From Tannerellaceae bacterium (GTDB lineage Bacteria > Bacteroidota > Bacteroidia > Bacteroidales > Tannerellaceae): a stretch of DNA of 7,183 nt. Positions 1 to 5,916 of this stretch are shown here, piece after piece. The position numbers and the translations under genes are program-made. The stretch spans positions 1 to 7,183 of the forward strand of contig JAIRYL010000137.1 of the NCBI GenBank assembly GCA_031267775.1, given 5' to 3'. Position 1 is the stretch's first letter. Every line of letters begins with the position of its first letter. The notes below the pieces were generated by a model, which was given only the letters and a program-made list of their open reading frames with translations, did no database searches and was not told where the DNA came from.

Positions 1-224
1 TCCGGCTGGCAAAAGACCTGCAGGGCAAGCTTTTATTAGTGCACGGAACGGCAGACGACAATGTGCATTTCGCGCAAACAATGGCGTATGCCGAAGCGCT
101 GGTGCAGGCAAACAAACAATTTGAAATGCAACTGTATAAAGACCGTAATCATGGCATTTCGGGCGGTAATACCCGTTATCATCTGTATACCCGTATGTCA
201 AACTTTTTATTCGACAACCTGTAA
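1..224 (+). CDS. Dipeptidyl peptidase IV (S9 prolyl oligopeptidase family), C-terminal end
   Basis: Only the last 73 or so codons are present; the frame is open to the left edge, so the start lies outside the window. The family removes X-Pro or X-Ala dipeptides from peptide N termini, usually in the periplasm in Bacteroidetes. The segment holds two of the three catalytic residues: Asp in HGTADDNVHF (codon 54-56) and His in DRNHGISGG (codon 150-152). They are 32 residues apart, the spacing known for human DPP IV (Asp708, His740). The nucleophile Ser would be upstream. The ending YHLYTRMSNFLFDNL matches the usual C terminus of DPP IV, so the 3' end looks complete. The stop TAA (222-224) touches the ATG of lipA, suggesting cotranscription and translational coupling. 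DPP IV rather than another S9 peptidase is inferred from the ADDNVHF wording. Confidence 0.9.
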   Translation, partial: RLAKDLQGKLLLVHGTADDNVHFAQTMAYAEALVQANKQFEMQLYKDRNHGISGGNTRYHLYTRMSNFLFDNL

Positions 225-1085
225 ATGGCGGAACGGGTTAGAAAACCGGCTTGGTTAAAAATCCGGTTGGGCGAAAACGAGCGTTTCACCCAGACAAAAA
301 ATATTGTAGAAGCGCATTCCCTGCATACAATCTGCGTCAGCGGCAAATGTCCGAACAGGGGCGAATGTTGGAGCAGGGGCGTCGCTACGTTTATGATTGG
401 AGGCGCTATCTGTACCCGGTCGTGTAAATTTTGCCATACTCAGACGGGAAAGCCCTTGCCTTTAAACCCGGAAGAACCGGCTCATGTAGCCGAAAGTATC
501 CGGCTGATGGGCTTGAAACAGGCTGTTGTCACATCGGTAGACCGGGACGACCTCCCTGATTTAGGCGCCCGGCATTGGGCGGATACGATACGGATGATTA
601 AAAAAGCAAACCCGGAAACGACCCTCGAAGTACTGATTCCTGATTTTCAGGGGAAAATGGAGCTGGTAGATATCGTGATAAACGAATCGCCCGAAATAAT
701 CTCGCATAACATGGAAACCATCAGACGCTTAACGCCGGCCATCCGGAGCGCCGCCCGGTATGACACGAGCCTGTCTGTTCTTCGGCATATCGCGCAAAGG
801 GGAATAACGGCCAAAACAGGAATTATGGCGGGACTGGGCGAAACGGAGGGGGAGGTAACCGAACTGATGGACGACGTACGGTCTGCCGGCGTCTCCATTT
901 TAACAATCGGCCAGTATTTGCAACCGTCGCGGAAAAATATTCCCGTTTCAGCCTATCTGTCTCCCGAACAGTTTAACCGTTACAAGCATATAGCTGCCGG
1001 TAAAGGATTCAGGCATGTGGAAAGCGCGCCTCTGGTACGTTCGTCTTATCATGCGGAAAAACACGCGGAGTTATACAACTTTTAA
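225..1085 (+). CDS. lipA: Lipoyl synthase (radical SAM)
   Basis: LipA inserts two sulfur atoms at C6 and C8 of octanoyl groups bound to lipoyl domains (pyruvate and 2-oxoglutarate dehydrogenases, glycine cleavage H protein), in the cytosol. The 286-residue length is normal for the family. Both iron-sulfur cluster motifs are complete: C37-x4-C42-x5-C48 for the auxiliary, sulfur-donating cluster and C63-x3-C67-x2-C70 for the radical SAM cluster. The C-terminal RSSYHAE motif (from residue 272) carries the serine that in studied LipA proteins ligates the auxiliary cluster. Further family signatures are TSVDRDDLPD, the ISHNMETI segment and KTGIMAGLGET. The ATG at 225 was chosen because it directly follows the upstream stop and gives the expected N terminus (KPAWLKIRL). 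No SD-like sequence is evident, as is usual in Bacteroidetes, and translation is probably coupled to the peptidase gene. No lipB or lipoate ligase is in the window. Confidence 0.97.
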   Translation: MAERVRKPAWLKIRLGENERFTQTKNIVEAHSLHTICVSGKCPNRGECWSRGVATFMIGGAICTRSCKFCHTQTGKPLPLNPEEPAHVAESIRLMGLKQAVVTSVDRDDLPDLGARHWADTIRMIKKANPETTLEVLIPDFQGKMELVDIVINESPEIISHNMETIRRLTPAIRSAARYDTSLSVLRHIAQRGITAKTGIMAGLGETEGEVTELMDDVRSAGVSILTIGQYLQPSRKNIPVSAYLSPEQFNRYKHIAAGKGFRHVESAPLVRSSYHAEKHAELYNF

Positions 1086-1116
1086 ATGCATGCGTTGTTT
1101 TCTTAAAAAGTATCGT

Positions 1117-2286
1117 ATGGAAAAAGAAGAAGAAAAAAGAATGGATAAAGGAGTGAATTATTATTATAAAAGGATCTTGAATAATCAGGCCATCGGCCTG
1201 ATTCCTTTATTAGTGGCCATGGCGTTTGATAATTTATTCGCCGTGGTATTTGGTCATTATTTTTCATATATCATCGCTTTTATCGTTGGCATATCGCTCT
1301 GCTTGCTGGGTTTTATCTTTTTGCATCTCTTTAAAAAAGAGAATATCCATCAGTTTTTTTTGATTCCCGCTACCGTTACGCTTATCTTATACTCTGTTTT
1401 CCTTTTTTTTAATTTACAACCGGTATTATATAATTTTTCAATCTTGATAGCCGAAATCTTACTGGTAGTAGTCCTCGCTTTTTTCGGATTTTTCAGGCGC
1501 AGCATACTGGCAGGAGTAAGAAATTCAAAACTCCCTGCCCGTAAACGTACCCTGTTGTGCACCGATATAAACGAAACTTATTTCATGGCCCAGATTACTC
1601 AAAACTTATATACGCTGCACCTGTTTATTATCTTAATGTATATACATTTGCCCGAATCGATACACAGTGCGGGCGTCGAACGTTTCTTATACCGGCTCCT
1701 ACCTGTAATAACAGGCGTCTTGATCATTCTATACGGACAAATCCGTACGCTCATGATCTATGGCGGCCTGCAAAAGGAAGTCTGGTTGCCTGTGCTGGAC
1801 GAGAAAGGACATGTTATCGGCAGCATAGCCCGTTCGATAAGCCGTTTGTCCGGCAAGAAATATTATCATCCCGTTATCCGTATTGCCGTTATGTATAATG
1901 GCATGCTTTATCTCAAGAAAAGAAACAGGGATGAATCGACGTCTCCCGAATTACTGGATTATCCGCTCCATCAATATATAAAACGCCATCAAAGCATGGA
2001 CGACGCCTTAGGCGAAACGCTCGGCGCATTATGTCAGGACAAATCTGTTAAACCGCGTTTTATGATACGGTATACCTTCGAAAATAATCGCGACAAACAT
2101 CTGGTGCATCTCTATACGATTCACCTGCAGACAGAAGAACAGGTAAGCTGTTTTACCGAAGGTAAATTGTGGACGCCCAAACAGATAAAAGACAATGCGG
2201 GAACCGGGATTTTCTGCGAATACTTTGAAAAAGAATTTCCTTATCTGCAAAGCACGGTTTTACTGGCAGAATCGCTTCGTTCCTAA
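1117..2286 (+). CDS. Multi-pass membrane protein with C-terminal degenerate Nudix-like domain
   Basis: I know no gene name for this protein. From the ATG at 1117 it has 389 residues. The first ~18 are charged. About six hydrophobic stretches follow (roughly residues 25-45, 50-72, 80-99, 104-126, 160-178, 190-209), then a soluble ~170-residue domain. That domain begins LPVLDEKGHVIGSIARS and continues PVIRIAVMYNGMLYLKKR, which resembles the start of Nudix proteins of the isopentenyl diphosphate isomerase type. The expected Nudix box (GX5EX7REUXEEXGU) falls at about residues 293-309 and reads SMDDALGETLGALCQDK, so the metal-binding RE..EE glutamates are mostly missing and hydrolase activity is unlikely. 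The frame is open upstream, with other ATGs at 1015 (inside lipA), 1090 and 1141. The purine-rich stretch before 1141 makes that start a real alternative (381 residues). The gene follows lipA closely on the same strand and is probably cotranscribed. The membrane and soluble parts are seen directly; the Nudix relation is inferred from pattern. Confidence 0.75.
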   Translation: MEKEEEKRMDKGVNYYYKRILNNQAIGLIPLLVAMAFDNLFAVVFGHYFSYIIAFIVGISLCLLGFIFLHLFKKENIHQFFLIPATVTLILYSVFLFFNLQPVLYNFSILIAEILLVVVLAFFGFFRRSILAGVRNSKLPARKRTLLCTDINETYFMAQITQNLYTLHLFIILMYIHLPESIHSAGVERFLYRLLPVITGVLIILYGQIRTLMIYGGLQKEVWLPVLDEKGHVIGSIARSISRLSGKKYYHPVIRIAVMYNGMLYLKKRNRDESTSPELLDYPLHQYIKRHQSMDDALGETLGALCQDKSVKPRFMIRYTFENNRDKHLVHLYTIHLQTEEQVSCFTEGKLWTPKQIKDNAGTGIFCEYFEKEFPYLQSTVLLAESLRS

Positions 2287-2766
2287 TTCTATCGCTTCGA
2301 GGTCTTTTATTTTTCCTTCGTCGATAACAAAACGCAGGATAGTCCGCACCTCGTGAAAGCCGCTTATTCCGGCTGCTCCGGGATTCATGTGTAAGCAATC
2401 CAGGCTCTTGTCAAACATCACTTTCAAAATATGAGAATGGCCGGCAATGAATAAGCCGGGACGGGTATCATATAATTCTTTCCGGACAGCCGGATCGTAG
2501 CGTCCCGGATAACCGCCGATGTGCGTCATCATTACATGTACGCCTTCTTTTGTAAAATGGGCTGTCTTAGGGTATCGGGCGCGTATGAATTGTCCGTCTA
2601 TATTGCCGTAGACCGCCTGCAGAGGTTTCAGGGTCGCCAGTTTGCAAGCCACAACGTCCGAACCGATATCGCCTGCATGCCAAATCTCGTCGCATTCCCC
2701 AAAATAGGTTGCGTACTTTTCGTCCCAATATCCATGCGTATCAGAAAGAAGCCCAACTTTTATCAT
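2260..2766 (-). CDS. Metallophosphoesterase, YfcE/MJ0936 type (calcineurin-like)
   Basis: This 168-residue protein has the full metal-binding set of small calcineurin-like phosphodiesterases: D9-T-H11 (SDTHG), GD33 in WHAGDIGS, GN55 in YGNID, H82 in MTHIGG, and H110-S-H112 in GHSH, followed by HMNPGAAG. The length fits the YfcE/MJ0936 group (about 160-180 residues), whose members hydrolyse model phosphodiesters with Mn or Ni; the physiological substrate is usually unknown and none can be named here. No signal peptide is present, so it should be cytosolic. The start ATG gives the typical MIKVGLLSDTHG opening. The gene is divergent from ppk1 across a 53-base spacer, and its last eight codons plus stop are antisense to the end of the upstream membrane gene (27-base overlap). 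A functional link to polyphosphate is possible by position only. Confidence 0.92.
   Translation of the reverse strand: MIKVGLLSDTHGYWDEKYATYFGECDEIWHAGDIGSDVVACKLATLKPLQAVYGNIDGQFIRARYPKTAHFTKEGVHVMMTHIGGYPGRYDPAVRKELYDTRPGLFIAGHSHILKVMFDKSLDCLHMNPGAAGISGFHEVRTILRFVIDEGKIKDLEAIELGTKRFCQ
2271..2299. repeat. Short direct repeat around the convergent gene ends
   Basis: ATCGCTTCG occurs at 2271-2279 and again at 2291-2299, flanking the stop codon of the forward membrane gene and lying within the last codons of the reverse phosphoesterase gene. No hairpin or T run resembling a terminator was seen between these two convergent genes. Confidence 0.7.
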
Positions 2767-2819
2767 AAGATTTTCTTTTATTGTGTAAAAGTATTTATAT
2801 TTACCCAGCTATAAACAAT
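2767..2819. promoter_or_regulatory. Divergent promoter region between the phosphoesterase gene and ppk1
   Basis: This 53-base AT-rich spacer must hold the start signals for both genes if each has its own promoter. Forward, TATATTTA at 2796-2803 matches seven of the eight positions of the Bacteroidetes -7 element (TAnnTTTG). In reverse, TACTTTTA (complement of 2786-2793) matches equally well. Neither has a convincing TTTG -33 box at the usual distance of about 19-21 bases. If real, both leaders would be only 10-15 bases and the two elements would almost touch, so transcription in one direction could hinder the other. This is a motif guess in AT-rich DNA and is weak. Confidence 0.3.
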
Positions 2820-4907
2820 ATGATCCAGAATTTATACAGATATTTCGAACGCGATATTAGTTGGCTGTCTTTCAACTATCGCGTATTATTGGAAGCCGAA
2901 GACGATAGCCTTCCCATATACGAGCGGATAAAGTTTTTATCGATTTATTCCTCCAATCTGGAAGAATTTTACGAAATCCGCGTGGCGGAACACCGGGGCG
3001 TTATTATAAAGAAAAAGTTTACGGACGAAAATGATTGCGACGCCGAAAAAACGCTGGCCAGGATTACCGGCGAAGTGAACCGGCAACAGCAGGAATATTA
3101 CCGCATTTTTTCCGACAAGATATTGCCCGAACTAAACAAACAAGGCGTCTACCTGTATCAGGATAGCAAACCTTTTTCTTTCCACGAAGAATTTATACGG
3201 GATTTCTTTAATGAAGAGGTGTTTCCATTCCTGTCGCCCGTAATGATACAAAAAGACGATATACATACTTTTATCCGCGATCGCCGGTTATACCTCATCG
3301 TTCGGATGAGCAAGAAAAGCAAACATACCGGCCAACCCGGATATACCCCTGAGTATCTGTATGCGCTGATGAAAATTCCATTTTCCAAAGTGCCGCGGTT
3401 TATTGAATTACCCGAACAGGAGGGTATGAGCTATATTATGTTTATCGACGATATCATTCGCGCCAATTTGTCGACCATTTTTCCCGGATATAGTATTGAC
3501 TGTTGCCACAGCATTAAAATATCGAGAGACGCCGACATCTATCTGGAAGATGAAAAAGGCGAAAATATCATTGAAAACATCCGGCAGAAAGTAAAGAAAC
3601 GGAAGATTGGCGATTTAAGCCGTTTTATGTACGACCGGCAAATGCCTGCCGACTTTCTGTCGTTTATTTGCGAAGCTTTTAATATCGAGCAGGAAGATTT
3701 GGTGGTAGGCGGGCGTTATCATAATTTGCAAGACTTGATTAAGCTACCCAATCCAAAAGGAAAAGCGCTGGAACAACAGATACCTTCGCCCATGCGCGTC
3801 CCCTTTCTGGAAGAGATGGGGTCTATGTTTAAGACTATCAAGAAAAAAGATATTTTACTGCACTTCCCTTACGAATCGTTTGATTACCTGATTCGTTTTT
3901 TGATGGAGGCCGCTTTCGACCCGAAAGTGATTGAAATTAAGATAACCCAATACCGGGTGGCCGAAAATTCGGCTGTTATTAACGCATTAATAAGCGCCGC
4001 CCAGAATGGTAAAAAGGTAACTGTCTTTGTAGAACTGAAAGCCCGGTTTGACGAAGAAAACAATATGAGCGCAGCCGAACGGATGAAACAAGCCGGCATA
4101 CAGATTATTTACAGCATTCCGGGATTAAAAGTACATGCTAAAGTAGCGATTATCTTGCGGCAAGAGTCCGAAAGTGGAGCCAAAAGAAGAAACTTTGCTT
4201 ACCTCAGCACGGGTAATTTTAATGAAAAAACAGCCAAAATCTATTCGGATATGGCTTTACTTACTACCCATGCCGATATAATAACCGACATAAGCAAAGT
4301 GTTTGCCGTACTCGAAAGCAAACTGTTTACGCCCACCTTCCGCTATCTGCTGGTGGCGCATTTCAATATGACGCCGGAACTGAAACGGATGATACAACAG
4401 GAAATCGACCATGTGCAAGAAGGGAAAAAAGGACGGATTGTTTTAAAAATGAATGGACTGCATGACCGGAACATGATAGACGAGCTGTATCGCGCCAGCG
4501 AAAACGGAGTAGAGATTGATTTGATTGTTCGCGGAATCTGTTGCCTGATACCCAACCAGCCTTATAGCAAAAACATACGGATTACCCGCATTGTGGATAT
4601 GTTTCTTGAACATGCGCGTATCTGGTATTTTTATAATAACGGCGAAGAAAACCTGTTTCTTACCTCTGCCGACTGGATGCGGCGCAACCTGAGCCGCCGC
4701 ATCGAAACGGCGTTTCCCATTCTTATGCCGGAAATCAAACGGGAAATGATCGATATACTGGACATTCAATTAAAAGATAATGTTAAAGCCTGTTATATAG
4801 ACGAAAACCTGCAAAACGTTTTTAAGCGCGATACGAATCCGGAAAAGATTCGCTCTCAATTAGCCATATACGAATACTTGTGTAATAAAAACGGCAAAAT
4901 GATATAA
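2820..4907 (+). CDS. ppk1: Polyphosphate kinase 1
   Basis: PPK1 reversibly polymerises the gamma phosphate of ATP into inorganic polyphosphate, usually at the inner face of the membrane. The 695 residues match the family (E. coli 688). All four expected regions are present: N-terminal domain (about 1-105, with RDISWLSFN and SSNLEEFYEIRV including N46, the counterpart of E. coli Asn45), head domain (about 110-310), and C1 and C2 catalytic domains (about 325-490 and 495-670). The autophosphorylated His is H439 in KVHAK and the second active-site His is H598 in LEHARIW. Their 159-residue spacing compares with 157 between E. coli H435 and H592. The ATP-site segments TQYRV, VELKARFDEENN and STGNFNEKTAKIYSD are intact. 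The frame stays open to 2781, but the ATG at 2820 gives the family N terminus and leaves room for a leader. The gene is probably cotranscribed with the SAD-domain gene 28 bases downstream. No exopolyphosphatase gene is in view. Confidence 0.97.
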   Translation: MIQNLYRYFERDISWLSFNYRVLLEAEDDSLPIYERIKFLSIYSSNLEEFYEIRVAEHRGVIIKKKFTDENDCDAEKTLARITGEVNRQQQEYYRIFSDKILPELNKQGVYLYQDSKPFSFHEEFIRDFFNEEVFPFLSPVMIQKDDIHTFIRDRRLYLIVRMSKKSKHTGQPGYTPEYLYALMKIPFSKVPRFIELPEQEGMSYIMFIDDIIRANLSTIFPGYSIDCCHSIKISRDADIYLEDEKGENIIENIRQKVKKRKIGDLSRFMYDRQMPADFLSFICEAFNIEQEDLVVGGRYHNLQDLIKLPNPKGKALEQQIPSPMRVPFLEEMGSMFKTIKKKDILLHFPYESFDYLIRFLMEAAFDPKVIEIKITQYRVAENSAVINALISAAQNGKKVTVFVELKARFDEENNMSAAERMKQAGIQIIYSIPGLKVHAKVAIILRQESESGAKRRNFAYLSTGNFNEKTAKIYSDMALLTTHADIITDISKVFAVLESKLFTPTFRYLLVAHFNMTPELKRMIQQEIDHVQEGKKGRIVLKMNGLHDRNMIDELYRASENGVEIDLIVRGICCLIPNQPYSKNIRITRIVDMFLEHARIWYFYNNGEENLFLTSADWMRRNLSRRIETAFPILMPEIKREMIDILDIQLKDNVKACYIDENLQNVFKRDTNPEKIRSQLAIYEYLCNKNGKMI

Positions 4908-4933
4908 ACGTAACCTGATAAACGTAACCTGAT
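4904..4933. repeat. 14-base tandem repeat across the ppk1 stop codon
   Basis: The unit TAAACGTAACCTGA occurs twice in perfect tandem (4905-4918 and 4919-4932), with identity at period 14 extending one base on each side. The first copy begins with the ppk1 stop codon, so the duplication fills nearly all of the 28-base gap before the next gene. It looks like a recent slippage or tandem duplication. No protein-binding role can be inferred from two copies. Confidence 0.9.
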
Positions 4934-4935
4934 TT

Positions 4936-5394
4936 ATGGAAGTACAATTGAATGAGCATAACAAGCATGAATATCCTCCCATGCATACGGCGGAACATAT
5001 ATTAAATCAAACGATGACGCGGATGTTTGGCTGTTCGCGATCGACGAATGCGCATATCGAGAGGAAGAAAAGCAAGTGCGATTATTTGCTGGCGGAAGAT
5101 CCCGGCAAAGAGGTTTTAATGGAAATAGAGCGAAAGGTAAACGAGGTTATCGACCGGCGTCTGCCTGTTACCATTGATTTTCTGACGCATGCGGAAGCAA
5201 AAGAGATAGCCGACCTGAGCAAGCTTCCCCAAGAGGTAAGCGAGGCGCTGCGCATTGTGCGGATAGGCGATTACGACGCGTGCGCCTGTATAGGAGAGCA
5301 TGTAAACAATACGTCCGAGATAGGGCATTTCAAGCTTCTAAATTGCGATTATGCCGACGGGAAGCTGCGGGTGCGTTTTAAACTTACGGACTAA
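4936..5394 (+). CDS. Stand-alone SAD-domain protein, AlaX-like tRNA editing
   Basis: This 152-residue protein corresponds to the second additional domain (SAD) found in alanyl- and threonyl-tRNA synthetases and in free-standing AlaX deacylases, which hydrolyse mischarged tRNA such as Ser-tRNA(Ala). The four probable zinc ligands are visible: H17-x3-H21 in HTAEHILNQ and C118-x3-H122 in CIGEHVNNTSEIG, followed by the typical GHFKLLNCDY...GKLRVRFKL strands. It lacks the aminoacylation domain, the tRNA-binding body and the preceding beta-barrel of long AlaX, so it belongs with the shortest forms. The common CGGTH motif reads CIGEH here, which may alter substrate choice or activity. The ATG at 4936 is the first start after ppk1 and gives a compact N terminus before HTAEH. 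It lies 28 bases after ppk1 on the same strand, probably in one transcript. The family is well supported; the tRNA substrate is not known. Confidence 0.85.
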   Translation: MEVQLNEHNKHEYPPMHTAEHILNQTMTRMFGCSRSTNAHIERKKSKCDYLLAEDPGKEVLMEIERKVNEVIDRRLPVTIDFLTHAEAKEIADLSKLPQEVSEALRIVRIGDYDACACIGEHVNNTSEIGHFKLLNCDYADGKLRVRFKLTD

Positions 5395-5487
5395 ATATAA
5401 CGATCCTTATCCGAAATGTTGGCAGATTTTATGTAAGTTTGCAAGCGTTTAATGCGACATTTTCTTATAAATTTAAATATAACAGTT
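5395..5487 (+). promoter_or_regulatory. pgk promoter and leader
   Basis: This 93-base gap carries TAAGTTTG at 5434-5441, a perfect match to the Bacteroidetes -7 element TAnnTTTG. TTG occurs at 5419-5421, but at only 12 bases it is too close for a standard -33 box, and nothing better is seen at 19-21 bases. Transcription would begin near 5446-5450, giving a leader of about 40 bases that is very rich in A and T just before the ATG at 5488, as is common for strongly translated genes in this phylum without SD sequences. No terminator for the preceding gene is seen here, so read-through from ppk1 and the SAD gene may also reach pgk. Confidence 0.5.
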
Positions 5488-5889
5488 ATGCAAACGATTG
5501 AAAAATACAATTTCGCGGGCAAAAAAGCATTTGTCAGGGTTGACTTTAACGTACCTTTGGACGAAAGCTTTACTATTACAGACGACACGCGGATACGCGC
5601 GGCGCTTCCTACTTTAAAAAAGATACTGGCAGACGGCGGAAGCCTGATTATAGGCTCTCACTTAGGCCGTCCGAAAGGCGCGACGGATGCGTTTTCACTG
5701 AAACATATTTTAGGGCGCATATCCGCCCTTTTAGGTATTGACGTGGCATTTGCAAACGACTGTATGGGCGAGGAGGCCGCCGCTAAATCCGCCGCGTTAA
5801 AACCGGGGCAGGCCTTGCTTTTGGAAAATCTCCGTTTCTATGCCGAAGAAGAAGGAAAACCGAGAGGACTGGCCGAAGGCGCTACGTAA
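5488..5889 (+). CDS. pgk: pgk N-terminal fragment, up to the premature stop
   Basis: This 133-residue open frame begins at the true pgk start (MQTIEKYNFAGKKAFVRVDFN) and ends at the internal TAA. It contains part of the 3-phosphoglycerate-binding domain (VDFNVPL, SHLGRPKG, LENLRF) but stops inside that domain, before NDAFGTAHRAHAS, and lacks the entire nucleotide-binding domain. It should not fold or act as a kinase alone. The in-frame ATG at 5452 was rejected as start because it lies close to the proposed transcription start and adds residues foreign to the family. Confidence 0.6.
   Translation: MQTIEKYNFAGKKAFVRVDFNVPLDESFTITDDTRIRAALPTLKKILADGGSLIIGSHLGRPKGATDAFSLKHILGRISALLGIDVAFANDCMGEEAAAKSAALKPGQALLLENLRFYAEEEGKPRGLAEGAT
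5887..5889 (+). other. pgk: In-frame TAA stop within pgk
   Basis: The codon sequence around it is GCT ACG TAA GAA GAA AAA GCC. Changing the T to G would give Thr-Glu-Glu-Glu-Lys, which fits the acidic and lysine-rich character of this insertion. TAA cannot be selenocysteine (TGA) or pyrrolysine (TAG). Confidence 0.9.
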
Positions 5890-5916
5890 GAAGAAAAAGC
5901 CGCCGCAAAGAAAGCC

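Noticed and set aside
1015..1116. Upstream start at 1015 for the membrane protein
   Set aside because: It would overlap 71 bases of lipA and add a basic, Cys-containing stretch that reads as lipA in another frame.
1557..1898. Forward open frame of 113 codons inside the membrane protein gene
   Set aside because: It is out of frame within a longer gene with clear membrane segments and a soluble domain; the translation is rich in R, C and P with no recognisable motif.
4443..4769. Reverse open frame of 108 codons opposite ppk1
   Set aside because: It lies antisense to the catalytic C2 domain of PPK1, including H598, and has no family resemblance.
5887..5889. Programmed recoding or a changed genetic code as the explanation for the pgk stop
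   Set aside because: TAA is not used for selenocysteine or pyrrolysine, and DPP IV, lipA, ppk1 and the SAD gene all end properly at TAA at the expected family length, so TAA is a normal stop here. The frame is the same on both sides, so frameshifting is also excluded.
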